Assembly (NCBI GenBank): GCA_016721945.1
Contig: JADKHC010000004.1
Location: forward strand, 124,001-188,000
Reading direction: 5' to 3'
DNA from: Verrucomicrobiota bacterium
Lineage (GTDB): Bacteria; Verrucomicrobiota; Verrucomicrobiia; Opitutales; Opitutaceae
DNA length: 64,000 bases
This document shows positions 37,091 to 46,589 of the stretch, in pieces; the first letter of the stretch is position 1, and each line of letters opens with the position of its first letter. The notes under the pieces are model-generated. The model had not been told where the DNA came from, made no database searches, and was given only the letters and a program-made list of their open reading frames with translations. The translations under genes and the position numbers were made by a program.

Positions 37091-39682
37091 ATGTCGCCGC
37101 GCGAACTTCCCATCTACGAACTTGAGAATACTTTGGTCGCGAGCCTGCGCGCGCAGGGCCGACTGATCGTACAGGCACCGACGGGGTCGGGAAAATCGAC
37201 GCAGATCCCGCAAATGCTTTTCCGCCACGGGTTGCTGGGCGAACGCGGCGAGGTTGTGGTGCTGCAACCGCGCCGTCTGGCCACGCGTATGCTGGCGAAA
37301 CGCGTGGCCGAGGAAATGTCGGTGCCGTTGGGCGATGTCGTGGGTTATCAAATACGGCTTGAGTCGCGCGTCAGCGAGCGCACGCGGATTCGTTTCGTGA
37401 CCGAGGGGATTTTGCTCCGGCAGATGTCGTTTGACGCGACGCTGCGCGGGGTGAGCGCGATCGTGTTCGACGAGTTTCACGAACGGCATCTCTACGGCGA
37501 CATCTCGCTCGCGCGGGCGCTGCAAATCCAGCAAACGATTCGGCCTGATCTGAAAATTATCGTCATGTCAGCCACGCTCGATGCGGGCGTGCTCCGGACA
37601 TATCTCGCGCCGTGCGAAGTGCTGGTTTCACAAGGCCGCAGCTACCCGGTGCGCATCGAGTATCTGCCAAAGGCGGTCGATTTCGACCATGAACCGGTGT
37701 GGGACGTGGCGGCGCGCGAATGTGCCCGCGTCGCCGATTCGACGAGTGGCGATTTCCTCGTGTTCATGCCGGGCGCGTATGAGATAAGCCGAACCGTTCA
37801 AGCGATTCAAGGTGCGCGCGAGCTGCGTGACTTTGTGGTGTTCCCATTGCACGGCGAATTGCCTCCGGACCAGCAGGACCGCGCGGTGTCGCGTTATGAT
37901 TCACGCAAAATCATCGTCTCGACCAACGTGGCTGAAACCTCGCTCACGATTGACGGTGTCACGACGGTGATCGATGGCGGCCTGGCCCGCGTAGCGCGTT
38001 ACGATCCGCATCGCGGTATCAACACGCTGTTAATCGAAAAGATTTCCATCGCGTCGTCTGATCAACGTGCTGGCCGCGCTGGCCGCACGGCTCCCGGCGT
38101 ATGCGTGCGGTTGTGGACGGAGCGCGAGCACGCCCAACGTCCCTTGCAAGAGTTGCCCGAAGTGCGACGCATGGATCTCGCCGAAGTCGTCCTGACGCTC
38201 AAAGCCAGCGGGATCGATGATGTTGCCGGTTTCCCTTGGTTGGAAAAACCCGATCCGAAATCACTCGAGCGCGCGGAAATGCTGCTGGAGGATTTGGGGG
38301 CGGTTTCTGTCGCGAAATCCCAAAGTTCCAAAGGAGCAAATTCCAAAGAGGGGTTGGCTCATTCGAGCATCACCGAAACCGGTCGCAAGATGCTACGTTT
38401 TCCGGTGCATCCGCGTTATGCGCGCATGTTGCTGGAGGCCGACGCGCGCGGCTGCGTGCGTCCAGTCGCGTTGATGGCCGCGCTCACGCAGGGGCGGAAT
38501 TTCCTCATGCGCGGCGGGCCGAAAAATGTTGAAGAAGCTCGTGAGGAAATTTTCGGCGAGGAGCACGAGTCGGATTTTTTTCTGATGATGCGTGCGTGGC
38601 GCTATGCGGACCAGAATCGTTATTCGCTCGATGCTTGTCGCCGCGTGGGGATTCACGCGCAAGGCGCGCGACAGGTCGGGCCGTTGTTCGAGCAGTTTTT
38701 GGAAATCGCGGAGAAAGAAAAACTCGACGTGAGCGAACGCCGGATCGATGGCGAAGCGGTGCGCAAGTGTGTGCTCGCCGGCTTTTCCGATCACCTCGCG
38801 AAACGGCTCGATGCCGGTACGCTTCGCTGCGAACTCGTACACAAACGCAAAGGCCTGCTTGCGCGCGAAAGCACGATTGAAAAAGCACCACTGTTTGTTG
38901 CGGCGGAAGTCAGCGAAGTCGAAGGACGCGGCGGCGAGGTCAATGTATTGCTCAGCCTAGCGACAGCGATCCAGGAGCCTTGGCTCAAGGAACTGTTTCC
39001 GGACGATTATTTCGAAGCGGTCGGCGTGGTTTATGACGAACAGGCCAAGCGTGTAATCGCGCGGCGCGAACGACGTTTTCGCGATCTCGTGCTCGAAGCA
39101 AAGGCCAGTGCTGAGGATGTTCCTTACGACGAGGCGGCGCGCTTGCTGACCGCGCAGGTGATGGCGGGAAAGTTGAAACTGGAAGCGTGGGACGAAACGG
39201 TCGAGCAGTGGATCGTGCGCGTGAACCGGCTCGCCGAATGGTTCCCGGAGCTAGAGGTGAATCCGCTCACCGAGGCTGATCGAGCGACGTTGATCGAGCA
39301 GATTTGTTATGGAGAACTTGGATACAAAGACATACGCGACAAACCAGTGATGCCGATTTTGCGCGACTGGCTGACGGCTGAGCAACTGGCGGTGATCGAC
39401 GACTATTTACCCGAACGACTCACTATGGCTAATGGACGGCGCTCCAAGCTAACCTACAACAAGGAAGGCCCGCCGATTCTTTCCGCGCGCATCCAGGAAC
39501 TCTACGGGGTCGAAGGCAGGTTCACACTCGGACACGGCCGTGTGCCAGTGAAGATCGAAGTGCTCGCGCCGAACCAGCGCCCGATTCAGGTCACCGACGA
39601 TCTGACGAATTTCTGGCGCGAAGTTTACCCCACAATCAAGCCCGCGCTCTCCCGCCGTTACCCGCGACATGAGTGGCGGTGA
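37091..39682 (+). CDS. hrpB: HrpB-like ATP-dependent RNA helicase
   Basis: An 863-residue DEAH-family helicase from the ATG at 37091. Motif I is APTGSGKSTQIPQ, motif II is VFDEFHERHL (the DEFH form typical of HrpB), motif III is MSATLD, motif V is STNVAETSLTI and motif VI is QRAGRAGRTAPG. The C-terminus matches the HrpB-specific domain (NFWREVYPTIKPALSRRYPR). It presumably remodels RNA; the bacterial role is poorly defined. Residues about 409-421 (KSQSSKGANSKEG) are an unusual Ser/Lys/Asn-rich insert encoded by a CCAAAGTTCCAAAGG-like repeat in an otherwise well-conserved region. Confidence 0.9.
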   Translation: MSPRELPIYELENTLVASLRAQGRLIVQAPTGSGKSTQIPQMLFRHGLLGERGEVVVLQPRRLATRMLAKRVAEEMSVPLGDVVGYQIRLESRVSERTRIRFVTEGILLRQMSFDATLRGVSAIVFDEFHERHLYGDISLARALQIQQTIRPDLKIIVMSATLDAGVLRTYLAPCEVLVSQGRSYPVRIEYLPKAVDFDHEPVWDVAARECARVADSTSGDFLVFMPGAYEISRTVQAIQGARELRDFVVFPLHGELPPDQQDRAVSRYDSRKIIVSTNVAETSLTIDGVTTVIDGGLARVARYDPHRGINTLLIEKISIASSDQRAGRAGRTAPGVCVRLWTEREHAQRPLQELPEVRRMDLAEVVLTLKASGIDDVAGFPWLEKPDPKSLERAEMLLEDLGAVSVAKSQSSKGANSKEGLAHSSITETGRKMLRFPVHPRYARMLLEADARGCVRPVALMAALTQGRNFLMRGGPKNVEEAREEIFGEEHESDFFLMMRAWRYADQNRYSLDACRRVGIHAQGARQVGPLFEQFLEIAEKEKLDVSERRIDGEAVRKCVLAGFSDHLAKRLDAGTLRCELVHKRKGLLARESTIEKAPLFVAAEVSEVEGRGGEVNVLLSLATAIQEPWLKELFPDDYFEAVGVVYDEQAKRVIARRERRFRDLVLEAKASAEDVPYDEAARLLTAQVMAGKLKLEAWDETVEQWIVRVNRLAEWFPELEVNPLTEADRATLIEQICYGELGYKDIRDKPVMPILRDWLTAEQLAVIDDYLPERLTMANGRRSKLTYNKEGPPILSARIQELYGVEGRFTLGHGRVPVKIEVLAPNQRPIQVTDDLTNFWREVYPTIKPALSRRYPRHEWR

Positions 39683-39687
39683 GGGTT

Positions 39688-39781
39688 GTTTTTCTTTGCG
39701 GCTTCGCGACTTTGCGTGAGACGGATAGGAGATTAAATTGAAGGGGAGGTTTCACGCAAAGACGCCAAGGCGCAAAGCGGA
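39688..39781. repeat. inverted repeat of the CTTTGCG/CGCAAAG type
   Basis: TTCTTTGCGGCTTCGCGACT on the left and CGCCAAGGCGCAAAG on the right flank about 45 bp. A related copy is at 43311-43380 and a half copy (TTGCGTCTTTGCGTGA) near 55864. The rest of 39683-40017 shows no gene or signal I can support. Confidence 0.6.
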
Positions 39782-40017
39782 GCCCGACTAATTTGACCTT
39801 CGGTTTAGCTCTGGACTGTCAGTTCGGTGCAGTCTTTTGAAGGTCCTGACAAAGAAACTCAAAAGACAGAACTGCTTTCTCAAGGTCCGGCCGGGATGCA
39901 TTTCACGAGGAGAATCAACGCGTTATTGGGTTTGGTTTAGCGGCGGGGAGCGCGACGGCTGGCTGACTTCGTGGATTTGGGTGGCTTGCTTGCCAGGAAC
40001 GTTGACTGAATACCCCT

Positions 40018-40788
40018 ATGAGCCTCTTTCGCCTTGATCACTTTTTCCTCTATTTGTTTTTGGGCTGTATGGCGTCGGTTGTTTCTTATGCAGCGGAAAA
40101 CGCTACGACTAACGAACCACCGCCTCCCTCTAGCGATCCGGTTGCTCCGGTGCCACGTGATCGGGACTACGACTGGATGTCGCTCGCGCAATGGCAGAAA
40201 GAACACGCGGAAAACGTGACTATAGCCGCCAAAGGAGAGGCTGAACTGGTTTTTATCGGCGACTCGATCACGGCTTCGACCCGTGGAAGCGAGAGTTGGA
40301 AGAAGACGTTCGCGATCTTTCGCACCGCGAATTTCGGGATCGGTGGAGACCGTACCCAAAATATTCTTTGGCGTCTTGAGCAGGGTGAAATCGGCACACT
40401 CAAACCGAAGCTGGTCGTGCTCCTGATCGGCACCAACAATATTGGCACGACCGAAAACGATGTCGCCGACACAGTGTGTGGTGTGACCGCAGTAGTGGGA
40501 AAACTGCGGAGCGCTTTTCCTGCCGCGAAGGTACTCGTGCTTGGTGTTTTCCCTCGTGACGAAGATCCTGCTTCGCCTGTCCGGGCAAAGGTCCAGCTCA
40601 TCAACTCAGCACTCGCGAAGCTCGACGATGGCAAAGCGATTTTCGTCCACGATATCGGCAAAGTATTTCTGGAGGCCGATGGAACGTTGTCGACCGCTGT
40701 ATCCCAAGATCACCTACACCTGACCGAAGAAGGCCTGCGCCGCTGGGCCGAAGCCCTGGCACCCATCGTGCGGCAGTTGATGCGGTGA
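40018..40788 (+). CDS. secreted SGNH/GDSL hydrolase
   Basis: A 256-residue exported esterase-like protein. Signal peptide (1-25), a Pro/Ser-rich spacer, then the SGNH blocks: LVFIGDSIT (block I, nucleophile Ser), GIGGDRTQNILWRL (block II Gly), LLIGTNN (block III Asn) and DHLHLTEEG (block V Asp and His). It resembles the PAF-acetylhydrolase beta/gamma-like group, often acetylxylan or other carbohydrate esterases in Verrucomicrobia; the natural ester is not predictable. It is a monocistronic gene that faces the minus-strand hemJ gene across REP copy 6. Confidence 0.88.
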   Translation: MSLFRLDHFFLYLFLGCMASVVSYAAENATTNEPPPPSSDPVAPVPRDRDYDWMSLAQWQKEHAENVTIAAKGEAELVFIGDSITASTRGSESWKKTFAIFRTANFGIGGDRTQNILWRLEQGEIGTLKPKLVVLLIGTNNIGTTENDVADTVCGVTAVVGKLRSAFPAAKVLVLGVFPRDEDPASPVRAKVQLINSALAKLDDGKAIFVHDIGKVFLEADGTLSTAVSQDHLHLTEEGLRRWAEALAPIVRQLMR

Positions 40789-40859
40789 GGTGTTGTTGAT
40801 GCCGGTACTGCCTAACTCGTGATTCAAACCGGGCCCTAAACCATAACCATGCAGTTTAG

Positions 40860-40997
40860 GGTGGAGCCCGTTGTCCCTAACGGGCTGGTTTGGGAGCGGC
40901 TTCGATCAAGCCCGATGGGGACATCGGGCTCCACCTACTGCACGTCGCTCCACGCTGTAGATTATGCTTCAACTGCATCGTTATGGCTAAGCGACTA
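40860..40997 (-). repeat. REP doublet copy 6, at the 3' end of hemJ
   Basis: Core 40860-40935 with both hairpins intact (GGTGGAGCCCGTTGTCCCTA to GACATCGGGCTCCACC). The flank GATTATGCTTCAACTGCATC runs to the hemJ stop at 40995-40997 and matches the flank of copy 1 closely. Confidence 0.85.
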
Positions 40998-41525
40998 TTT
41001 CCGGCCTTGGAGTTTTTTGCGTAGGAAAAGGACGAGTAATCCCATGACAAGGGCACAGCCGCCGAGGGCTTTGAAGGCCATGCCGACATTGCGGCTAACG
41101 GCGACGAAGACGATACCGACGAGGAGAAACGTGGCGACTTCATTGTAGATGCGGAGCTGGCGCGAAGAGTAGGGACGTTCACCGGCGGCGAGGCGTTTGC
41201 GGATGCGGCCGCAGTCGTAGTGATAACCGAAGAGGAGCGCGAGGAAGGTGAGTTTCACATGCAGCCATGGCTCTTGCATCAGGTTGTGGTAACCAAACAT
41301 CAGCCAGGTGCCCGCCACGGTGGTGAGGATCATCGCGGGCACGGTGATCGCGTACCAGAGACGGCGGGACATGAGGCCAAGTTGTGCGGCGAGGATGCTG
41401 CGCTTGGGCTCGGCTTCGTCGAGCGCTTCGACGTGGTAGATGAAGAGCCGAACCAAGTAAAAGAGCCCAGCGAACCAACAGACGACGCCGATGAGATGGA
41501 GGGCGCGGAGAATGAAGAAAGTCAT
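40995..41525 (-). CDS. hemJ: HemJ-type protoporphyrinogen IX oxidase
   Basis: A 176-residue membrane protein with four to five helices: FFILRALHLIGVVCWFAGLF, WYAITVPAMILTTVAGTWLM, WLHVKLTFLALLFGYHYDC, VATFLLVGIVFVAVS and a last hydrophobic helix. The conserved His in the first helix and the WLHVKL-YH segment fit the HemJ/UPF0093 family, which oxidises protoporphyrinogen IX in heme synthesis. No other heme gene is in the window. ATG start at 41525. The downstream REP doublet begins directly after the stop. Confidence 0.85.
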   Translation of the reverse strand: MTFFILRALHLIGVVCWFAGLFYLVRLFIYHVEALDEAEPKRSILAAQLGLMSRRLWYAITVPAMILTTVAGTWLMFGYHNLMQEPWLHVKLTFLALLFGYHYDCGRIRKRLAAGERPYSSRQLRIYNEVATFLLVGIVFVAVSRNVGMAFKALGGCALVMGLLVLFLRKKLQGRK

Positions 41526-41550
41526 GGTCGGTGGGCTTCGGAATTTTTTT

Positions 41551-41584
41551 AACCGCTAATGAACGCTGATCGACGCTAATTTCG
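41551..41584. repeat. fragment of the CCGCTAAT repeat
   Basis: AACCGCTAATGAACGCTGAT followed by CGACGCTAATTTCGGA is related to the left end of the element at 22090-22228. It lies in the gap between hemJ and the thioesterase gene. Confidence 0.5.
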
Positions 41585-41678
41585 GACGGACACAGAGGGC
41601 AGGATAAAGATAAAGAGAACGAGAAAGAGGTCGGAGCCGAGATAGTTACAGGCGCTCAAGCTGGCTGCAACTTTTGGC

Positions 41679-42407
41679 TTATTCTGCGACGAGGCCTTGG
41701 GCGTAGCTGGTGGGGCCACTGCCAAGGGCGAAGGCGGTTTCTTGGGCGCGGGGTTCGAGGCGGACTTCTACGGTGGTGGCGTCGGCCGGGATTTCGCGTT
41801 GAAACTGAATTTCGAGTCGACGCGGTTGAGGCGAGAGACCTTGGCGCAGGAGTGCGGTTTGCAGGAGATCGAAATAGGCGGTGTGGTTCACGTGGCCGTT
41901 GGCGTCCTGGTCGGAGTAGCGCAGGTCAAGCGACAGCGCGGGCGTGCTCGCGGCGGGTGGCGTGAGGTGAAGCCGGTCAATCGCGGCGTGGTAAGGCGGC
42001 GTGCTGTTGCCGACGGGAAAAGTTGCAGCAAGTTCGGCCGGAACGCGGGTGAGCGAGCGGGTGCGCAGATCGATCCATAACCAGAGCGAAGAGGCAGATA
42101 GCAGGAGTTCGTCGCCGCTGTGCAGGCGGAATTCGCGAAAACCCTTGAATCCGTGTACACCGGTCGACCACGTGGTGATACGGACTGGTTCGTCGCGGTG
42201 CGGGTATCGGGTGAGGTCGACGGCGAGGCGGTTGAGCACCCATGAAGTGCCGCGCTCGGCGATGCCGCGAATGCCGACGCCGTAGCGATCGGCGTGTTGC
42301 ACGGCGGCTTCCTGGAGCAGTTTGAAGAGTTGTGGCAACAGGATGACCTGATGGCGGTCGACGTCCGCAAACGGCACGGCAGTGGTGAGGGTGTAGTCGT
42401 TACTCAC
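41679..42407 (-). CDS. acyl-ACP thioesterase-like double hotdog protein
   Basis: A 242-residue cytoplasmic protein with two hotdog folds. The N-terminal half carries FADVDRHQVILLPQLFKLLQ and GTSWVLNRLAVDLTRYP, the C-terminal half YSDQDANGHVNHTAYFDLLQ. This layout matches the FatA/acyl-ACP thioesterase family, which releases fatty acids from acyl carrier protein. The start codon is GTG at 42407, since the conserved region begins almost immediately. It lies 48 bp downstream of the HAD phosphatase on the same strand. Chain-length preference is unknown. Confidence 0.85.
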   Translation of the reverse strand: MSNDYTLTTAVPFADVDRHQVILLPQLFKLLQEAAVQHADRYGVGIRGIAERGTSWVLNRLAVDLTRYPHRDEPVRITTWSTGVHGFKGFREFRLHSGDELLLSASSLWLWIDLRTRSLTRVPAELAATFPVGNSTPPYHAAIDRLHLTPPAASTPALSLDLRYSDQDANGHVNHTAYFDLLQTALLRQGLSPQPRRLEIQFQREIPADATTVEVRLEPRAQETAFALGSGPTSYAQGLVAE

Positions 42408-42455
42408 GGAAGTAGCAGGGTGTAGAATGAGCGCAGGGCGGTTAACGATTAGCGC

Positions 42456-43271
42456 TTAGGACTGTTTCGTCCAGAGTTGTTCGATGCCGCGGGCGAGGGC
42501 ACTCTCGGGTGGGCCGACGGGTGCGACGATGCTCGCTCGCTTGAGGGCGGCGGGCCAGCCGTGGGGCATCGCAACCGAAGTACCTGCCCAGGAGAACATA
42601 GGAATGTCATTTTCGCCGTCGCCAAAGACTACGGATTCCTCGGAGCTAATGCCGAGGTGGCGAACCAGCACGGCGAGGGCGCTGCCTTTGGTCACGCCTG
42701 GCGGAACGATTTCTATGATACGCGAATGAGTTCTGACCCAGGTGAACGTTGCTGTTTCGGGTTTCGCTGCGGCGATGTCACATCTTTGCGTGTCCGAACC
42801 AATCCACAGAACCTTGAATACGGGTTCGGCCAGAAGCGTGCCCGGCGCGAGCACGCGCGGGGATGCGCTGGCCAGTTTGCCGTAATGACGTGAATTGGCG
42901 TCGTCGAGGAAGGTGCAGATTTCGCTATCGAGGTAGACAATGGGAGCAAAACCAAGCTGAAGGCCTAAGGCGACGGCTCGATTTGCCACCGCGGTGTCGA
43001 GATAGGAGTCGTGCAGGCGTTCGCGTCGGGCGACATCGGAGACTTCGCCGCCTTGTGCGGAAACGACCCAGCGCACGAAAGGGAGCTGTGAGGTGAACTG
43101 CCGCATGTTCAGAGGATGGCGACCTGAAGCGAGCACCACCTCGACGCCTCGCTGATGAAGCATTTTCAGTGCCTCATGGTTGGTCGCGCTAATCGAGCCG
43201 TCGGGCCCGAGCAACGTGCCGTCGAGATCAATGGCGGCGAGCCGGAAAGGATTTGAAGCGGGACGCGTCAT
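42456..43271 (-). CDS. HAD-IIB (Cof-type) phosphatase
   Basis: A 271-residue phosphatase. Motif I is AIDLDGTLLGPDG with the nucleophile Asp, motif II is VVLASGRHPLNMRQF, and motif III/IV are TKGSALAVLVRHLG and VVFGDGENDIPMFSWAG. The large cap between motifs II and III makes it type IIB, like Cof/YbiV proteins acting on sugar phosphates or pyridoxal phosphate. ATG at 43271 is preferred over a TTG at 43280. The substrate is not predictable. It is probably co-transcribed with the thioesterase gene. Confidence 0.88.
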   Translation of the reverse strand: MTRPASNPFRLAAIDLDGTLLGPDGSISATNHEALKMLHQRGVEVVLASGRHPLNMRQFTSQLPFVRWVVSAQGGEVSDVARRERLHDSYLDTAVANRAVALGLQLGFAPIVYLDSEICTFLDDANSRHYGKLASASPRVLAPGTLLAEPVFKVLWIGSDTQRCDIAAAKPETATFTWVRTHSRIIEIVPPGVTKGSALAVLVRHLGISSEESVVFGDGENDIPMFSWAGTSVAMPHGWPAALKRASIVAPVGPPESALARGIEQLWTKQS

Positions 43272-43310
43272 GGCTGCCAAGAACTCCAGTGTTCAACGCC
43301 CTTCATCTTC

Positions 43311-43380
43311 TTTGTGCCTTCGCGTCTCTGAGTGAAACAGGTTCGTCTTTCTCACGCAAAGTCGCCAAGCCGCAAAGAAA
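43311..43380. repeat. inverted repeat of the CTTTGTG/CGCAAAG type
   Basis: CTTTGTGCCTTCGCGTCTCT on the left and CACGCAAAGTCGCCAAGCCG on the right are the same family as 39688-39781. The remaining bases of the 43272-43470 gap hold nothing recognisable. Confidence 0.55.
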
Positions 43381-43470
43381 ACAGAAGGATTCTGATCTCT
43401 GTTGTCTTTTTGTGGATGCTGTAAATGCCACACTGAGAGCAAAACGGCGGTTCGTTCCCGACCGTGAAGT

Positions 43471-46273
43471 TTAGCTCTGCAAGACCTTGGCGAGGTTGGC
43501 GGTGTCTTTGCCGCCGCCCATCGCGAAGTCGGGTTTGCCGCCGCCTTTGCCGCCGAGTTGCGCGGTGAGAGCGGAGACGATCTTGCCAGCTTGATGGCCG
43601 GCTTTGATCGCGGCGGGCGAACAGAAGGCGACGACGGTGACTTTGTCGGCTTGCGCGGCACCGAGTTGGACGACGCCTTCGCCGAGTTTGGCGATGACTT
43701 GCGAGCCGAGGGCACGAAGGGCATCGGGTGAATCGACGGTGACGACGGCGCTGATGAACTTAAGGCCGTCGCGGTCTGTGGCCTTGGCGATGAGTTCGTC
43801 AGCGAGGCCGGCGGAGGCTTTTTGTTCGAAAGCTTTGAGCTTCTTCTCGAGTTCGGCTTTGTGGGAAAGCAGAGCGTCGAGTTTTTTGGCTAGGTCGTGT
43901 GGGCCAGCGGAGAGTGCGCTGGAAACGGCGGCGAGGGCGGCTTCGCGGGTGGCGACGAAATCGAGTGCGGCTTGGCCGGCGACGACTTCGACGCGGCGGG
44001 TACCGGCGGCGACTGCGCCTTCGGAGACGATTTTGATCAGGCCGATTTCACCTGTAGTGGAAACATGGGTACCGCCGCAGAGTTCGCGGCTGTAACCGCC
44101 GATATCGACTACGCGGACGATCTTGCCGTATTTTTCGCCGAAGAAGGCGAGGGTGCCTTCGGGCTTCTTGTCGAATTCGGTTTCGTAGGCGTCGACCTTG
44201 GCGTTGTCGAGGATGCGCTCGTTGACGAGTTGTTCGATCTCGTGGAGTTGCGCGGGCGTGACGGCTTCGAAGTGCGAGAAGTCGAAGCGCATCCGCTCGG
44301 CGGTCTTGTGCGTGCCGGCTTGGCGGACGTGGGTGCCGAGGGTTTTCCGCAACGCCCAGTGGACGAGATGTTCGGCGGAATGGTGGCGGCTGATTGCCCG
44401 ACGATGCGCAACGTTGACGGAGAGCGTTGCGGGGACGAGAGGCGAAAGGCTAGAGGCGAGGGGCGCGGCCAGCTTGTGTAAGGTGCGGCCGGATTTGTCT
44501 TTGACGGTGTCGGTGATCTCGAGGGTTTGACCGTTGATCGTGACGGTGCCGGTGTCGCCGGCTTGGCCGCCCATTTCGCCGTAGAAGGGCGATTGGTCGA
44601 ACACGAGGAAGGTGTCTTTCTCGGTTTTGATGACCTCGACGAGCTTGGCGCTGGCAGTGAGTTCGTTATAACCGGTGAAGACGGTGGCCTTTTGGTCGAC
44701 GGCTTCTGAGCCTTCGGTGGCGGCGACGACGATTTCTTTTTTCTGGGCGGCGCGAGCGCGGTTGCGCTGCTCTTCCATCAGGCGCTCGAACTCGGCGGTA
44801 TCGACCGTAAGGCCGCGCTCGGTGGCGAGCAGTTGCGTCATGTCGAGGGGGAAGCCGAAGGTGTCGTAGAGAGTTCGAGCGAGCCACGATACCCGATAGG
44901 AGTTTTTCCAGACTTCCGTCAGATCGTGTTCTTGTTTCAATTCTGCTGTATGGAGTTTCATCCACTCGGCGTTGCCGAGATGCGAAAGTGTTCGGTTCGG
45001 TAGCTAAGGCAGCCAGTTCGACACTCTGCTCGAATCGAGCAATGCCACGATCTAAAGTTCTTCCGAATGATTCTTCTTCGCTCCGGATCACGCGTTGCAC
45101 GATGTCGCGGCGTTCGACGAGTTCGGGGAAGACTTGGCCGAGGCTGGCGACGACGGGGGCGACGAGTTGTTCGAAGAAGCCGATCGGGAGGCCGAGTTTC
45201 TTGCCGTACAAGATGCCGCGGCGGAGGATGCGGCGGATGACGTAGTTGCGGCCGTCGTTGCCGGGGAGAATGCCGTCGGCGATGGCGCAGGAGACGCAGC
45301 GCGCGTGGTCGGCGAGGACGCGGAAGGCGATGTCGATGTTCTCTTGTTCGGTTAGTCCTTCGCGTTTGGTCGGGACAGTGCGCGTGTAGGTTTTGCCGGA
45401 GAGCTGGGCGATGACGTCGAAGAGCGCGGTGAAGACGTCGGAGTTGTAATTCGACGGTTCGGGGGAGAAATCGGTGAAGCCCTTCGTCGTGGCGTAAATG
45501 CCGGCGACGCGTTCGAAGCCCATGCCGGTGTCGACGTGTTTGGCGGCGAGCGGCGAGAAGGTGCCGTCGGCGTTGGCGTTGAACTGAATGAAGACGTGAT
45601 TCCAGATCTCGATGCAGCGCGAGCTAGAGGAGTTGACGCCTTTGCGGCCTTCGGCCTCGTCGTCGGACGGGAGGAGATTGAAATGGATTTCCGAGCATGG
45701 GCCGCAGGGGCCGGTGTCGCCCATCTGCCAGAAGTTGTCCTTGCGATTGCCGTGGACGATGTGGATGGCAGGATCGAGGCCCTCCTTTTTGAAGAGTTCG
45801 GTCCAGATGGCGGCGGCTTCGTGGTCGAATTCGGACGGGTCGCCGGGCTTCGGCGCGTAGACGGTGGCGAAGAGGCGCTTGGCGGGGATGCCCCAGACTT
45901 TGGTCAACAACTCCCAGCCCCAGCTGAGCGATTCTTTCTTGAAGTAGTCGCCGAAGGACCAGTTGCCCAACATCTCAAACATCGTGTGGTGGTAGGTGTC
46001 GAAGCCAACGTCTTCGAGGTCGTTGTGCTTGCCGCCAGCGCGGATGCATTTCTGGGTGTCGGCCGCGCGGGTGTCTTTCGACGGGCGGACGCCGGCCCAT
46101 TTCGAAACGTCGGGCGCGCGATCTCCGAGGAAGATCGGCACGAACTGATTCATACCGGCATTCGTGAAGAGCAATCCGGGCGAGTCGGGCAGGAGCGACG
46201 ACGACGGGACGATCGTGTGGCCTTGCGAGGCGAAGAAATCGAGGAAGCTCTGGCGGATTTGCGCGGAGGTCAT
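43471..46273 (-). CDS. alaS: alanyl-tRNA synthetase, one frameshift
   Basis: A class II synthetase charging tRNA-Ala. The N-terminal part (MTSAQIRQSFLDFFASQGH, TNAGMNQFVPIFLG, DTGPCGPCSEIHF, DNDGRNYVIRRILRR-like GNDGRNYVIRRILRR) lies in one frame from 46273. The linker, editing domain (HHSAEHLVH, CGGTHVSTTGEIG) and DHHA1 C-terminus (GGKGGGKPDFAMGGG) lie in another frame ending at 43471. Removing one base from the T-run (minus strand) at 44985-44987 joins them into a 933-residue protein of expected length. Around the break, the usual short link to LYDTFGFPLD is replaced by about 45 extra residues (GNAEWMKLHTAELKQEHDL and on). As alaS is essential, a sequencing error is the simplest explanation. 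Confidence 0.9.
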
Positions 46274-46406
46274 GGAAAAGGGAAGAACTCAGCGGATTTG
46301 CGCGGAGGAATCAAGAGTCCACCCACTTCGAGCGGAAGAAACGCATTGGCGTGAACTTCAGGGTTGCGGCGCGGGAGTGGAAAGCTTTCATCCAGCGCAA
46401 CCTCTC

Positions 46407-46481
46407 GCGGGTATAGTATATCGGCTATTATGTGTGCTTCCCAAGCATGAGAGGAGGGTTCGACTCCCTCTACCCGCACCA
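46407..46481 (+). tRNA. tRNA-Gly(CCC)
   Basis: A 75 nt cloverleaf with encoded CCA. The acceptor GCGGGTA pairs with TACCCGC (46471-46477). The anticodon arm TGTGC-TTCCCAA-GCATG has CCC as anticodon, and the T arm is GAGGG-TTCGACT-CCCTC. It stands divergent from alaS with about 130 bp between them. Confidence 0.93.
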
Positions 46482-46589
46482 TTTGCGAGAAGGTTAACAT
46501 CAGGGTGGGCCGCGTTTTTTCTGCGGCTAAAATTCTGGCAATCGCGGCAGGTTCTGCATTGATCGCGGGACCTTGGAGGTAACTGTTTT

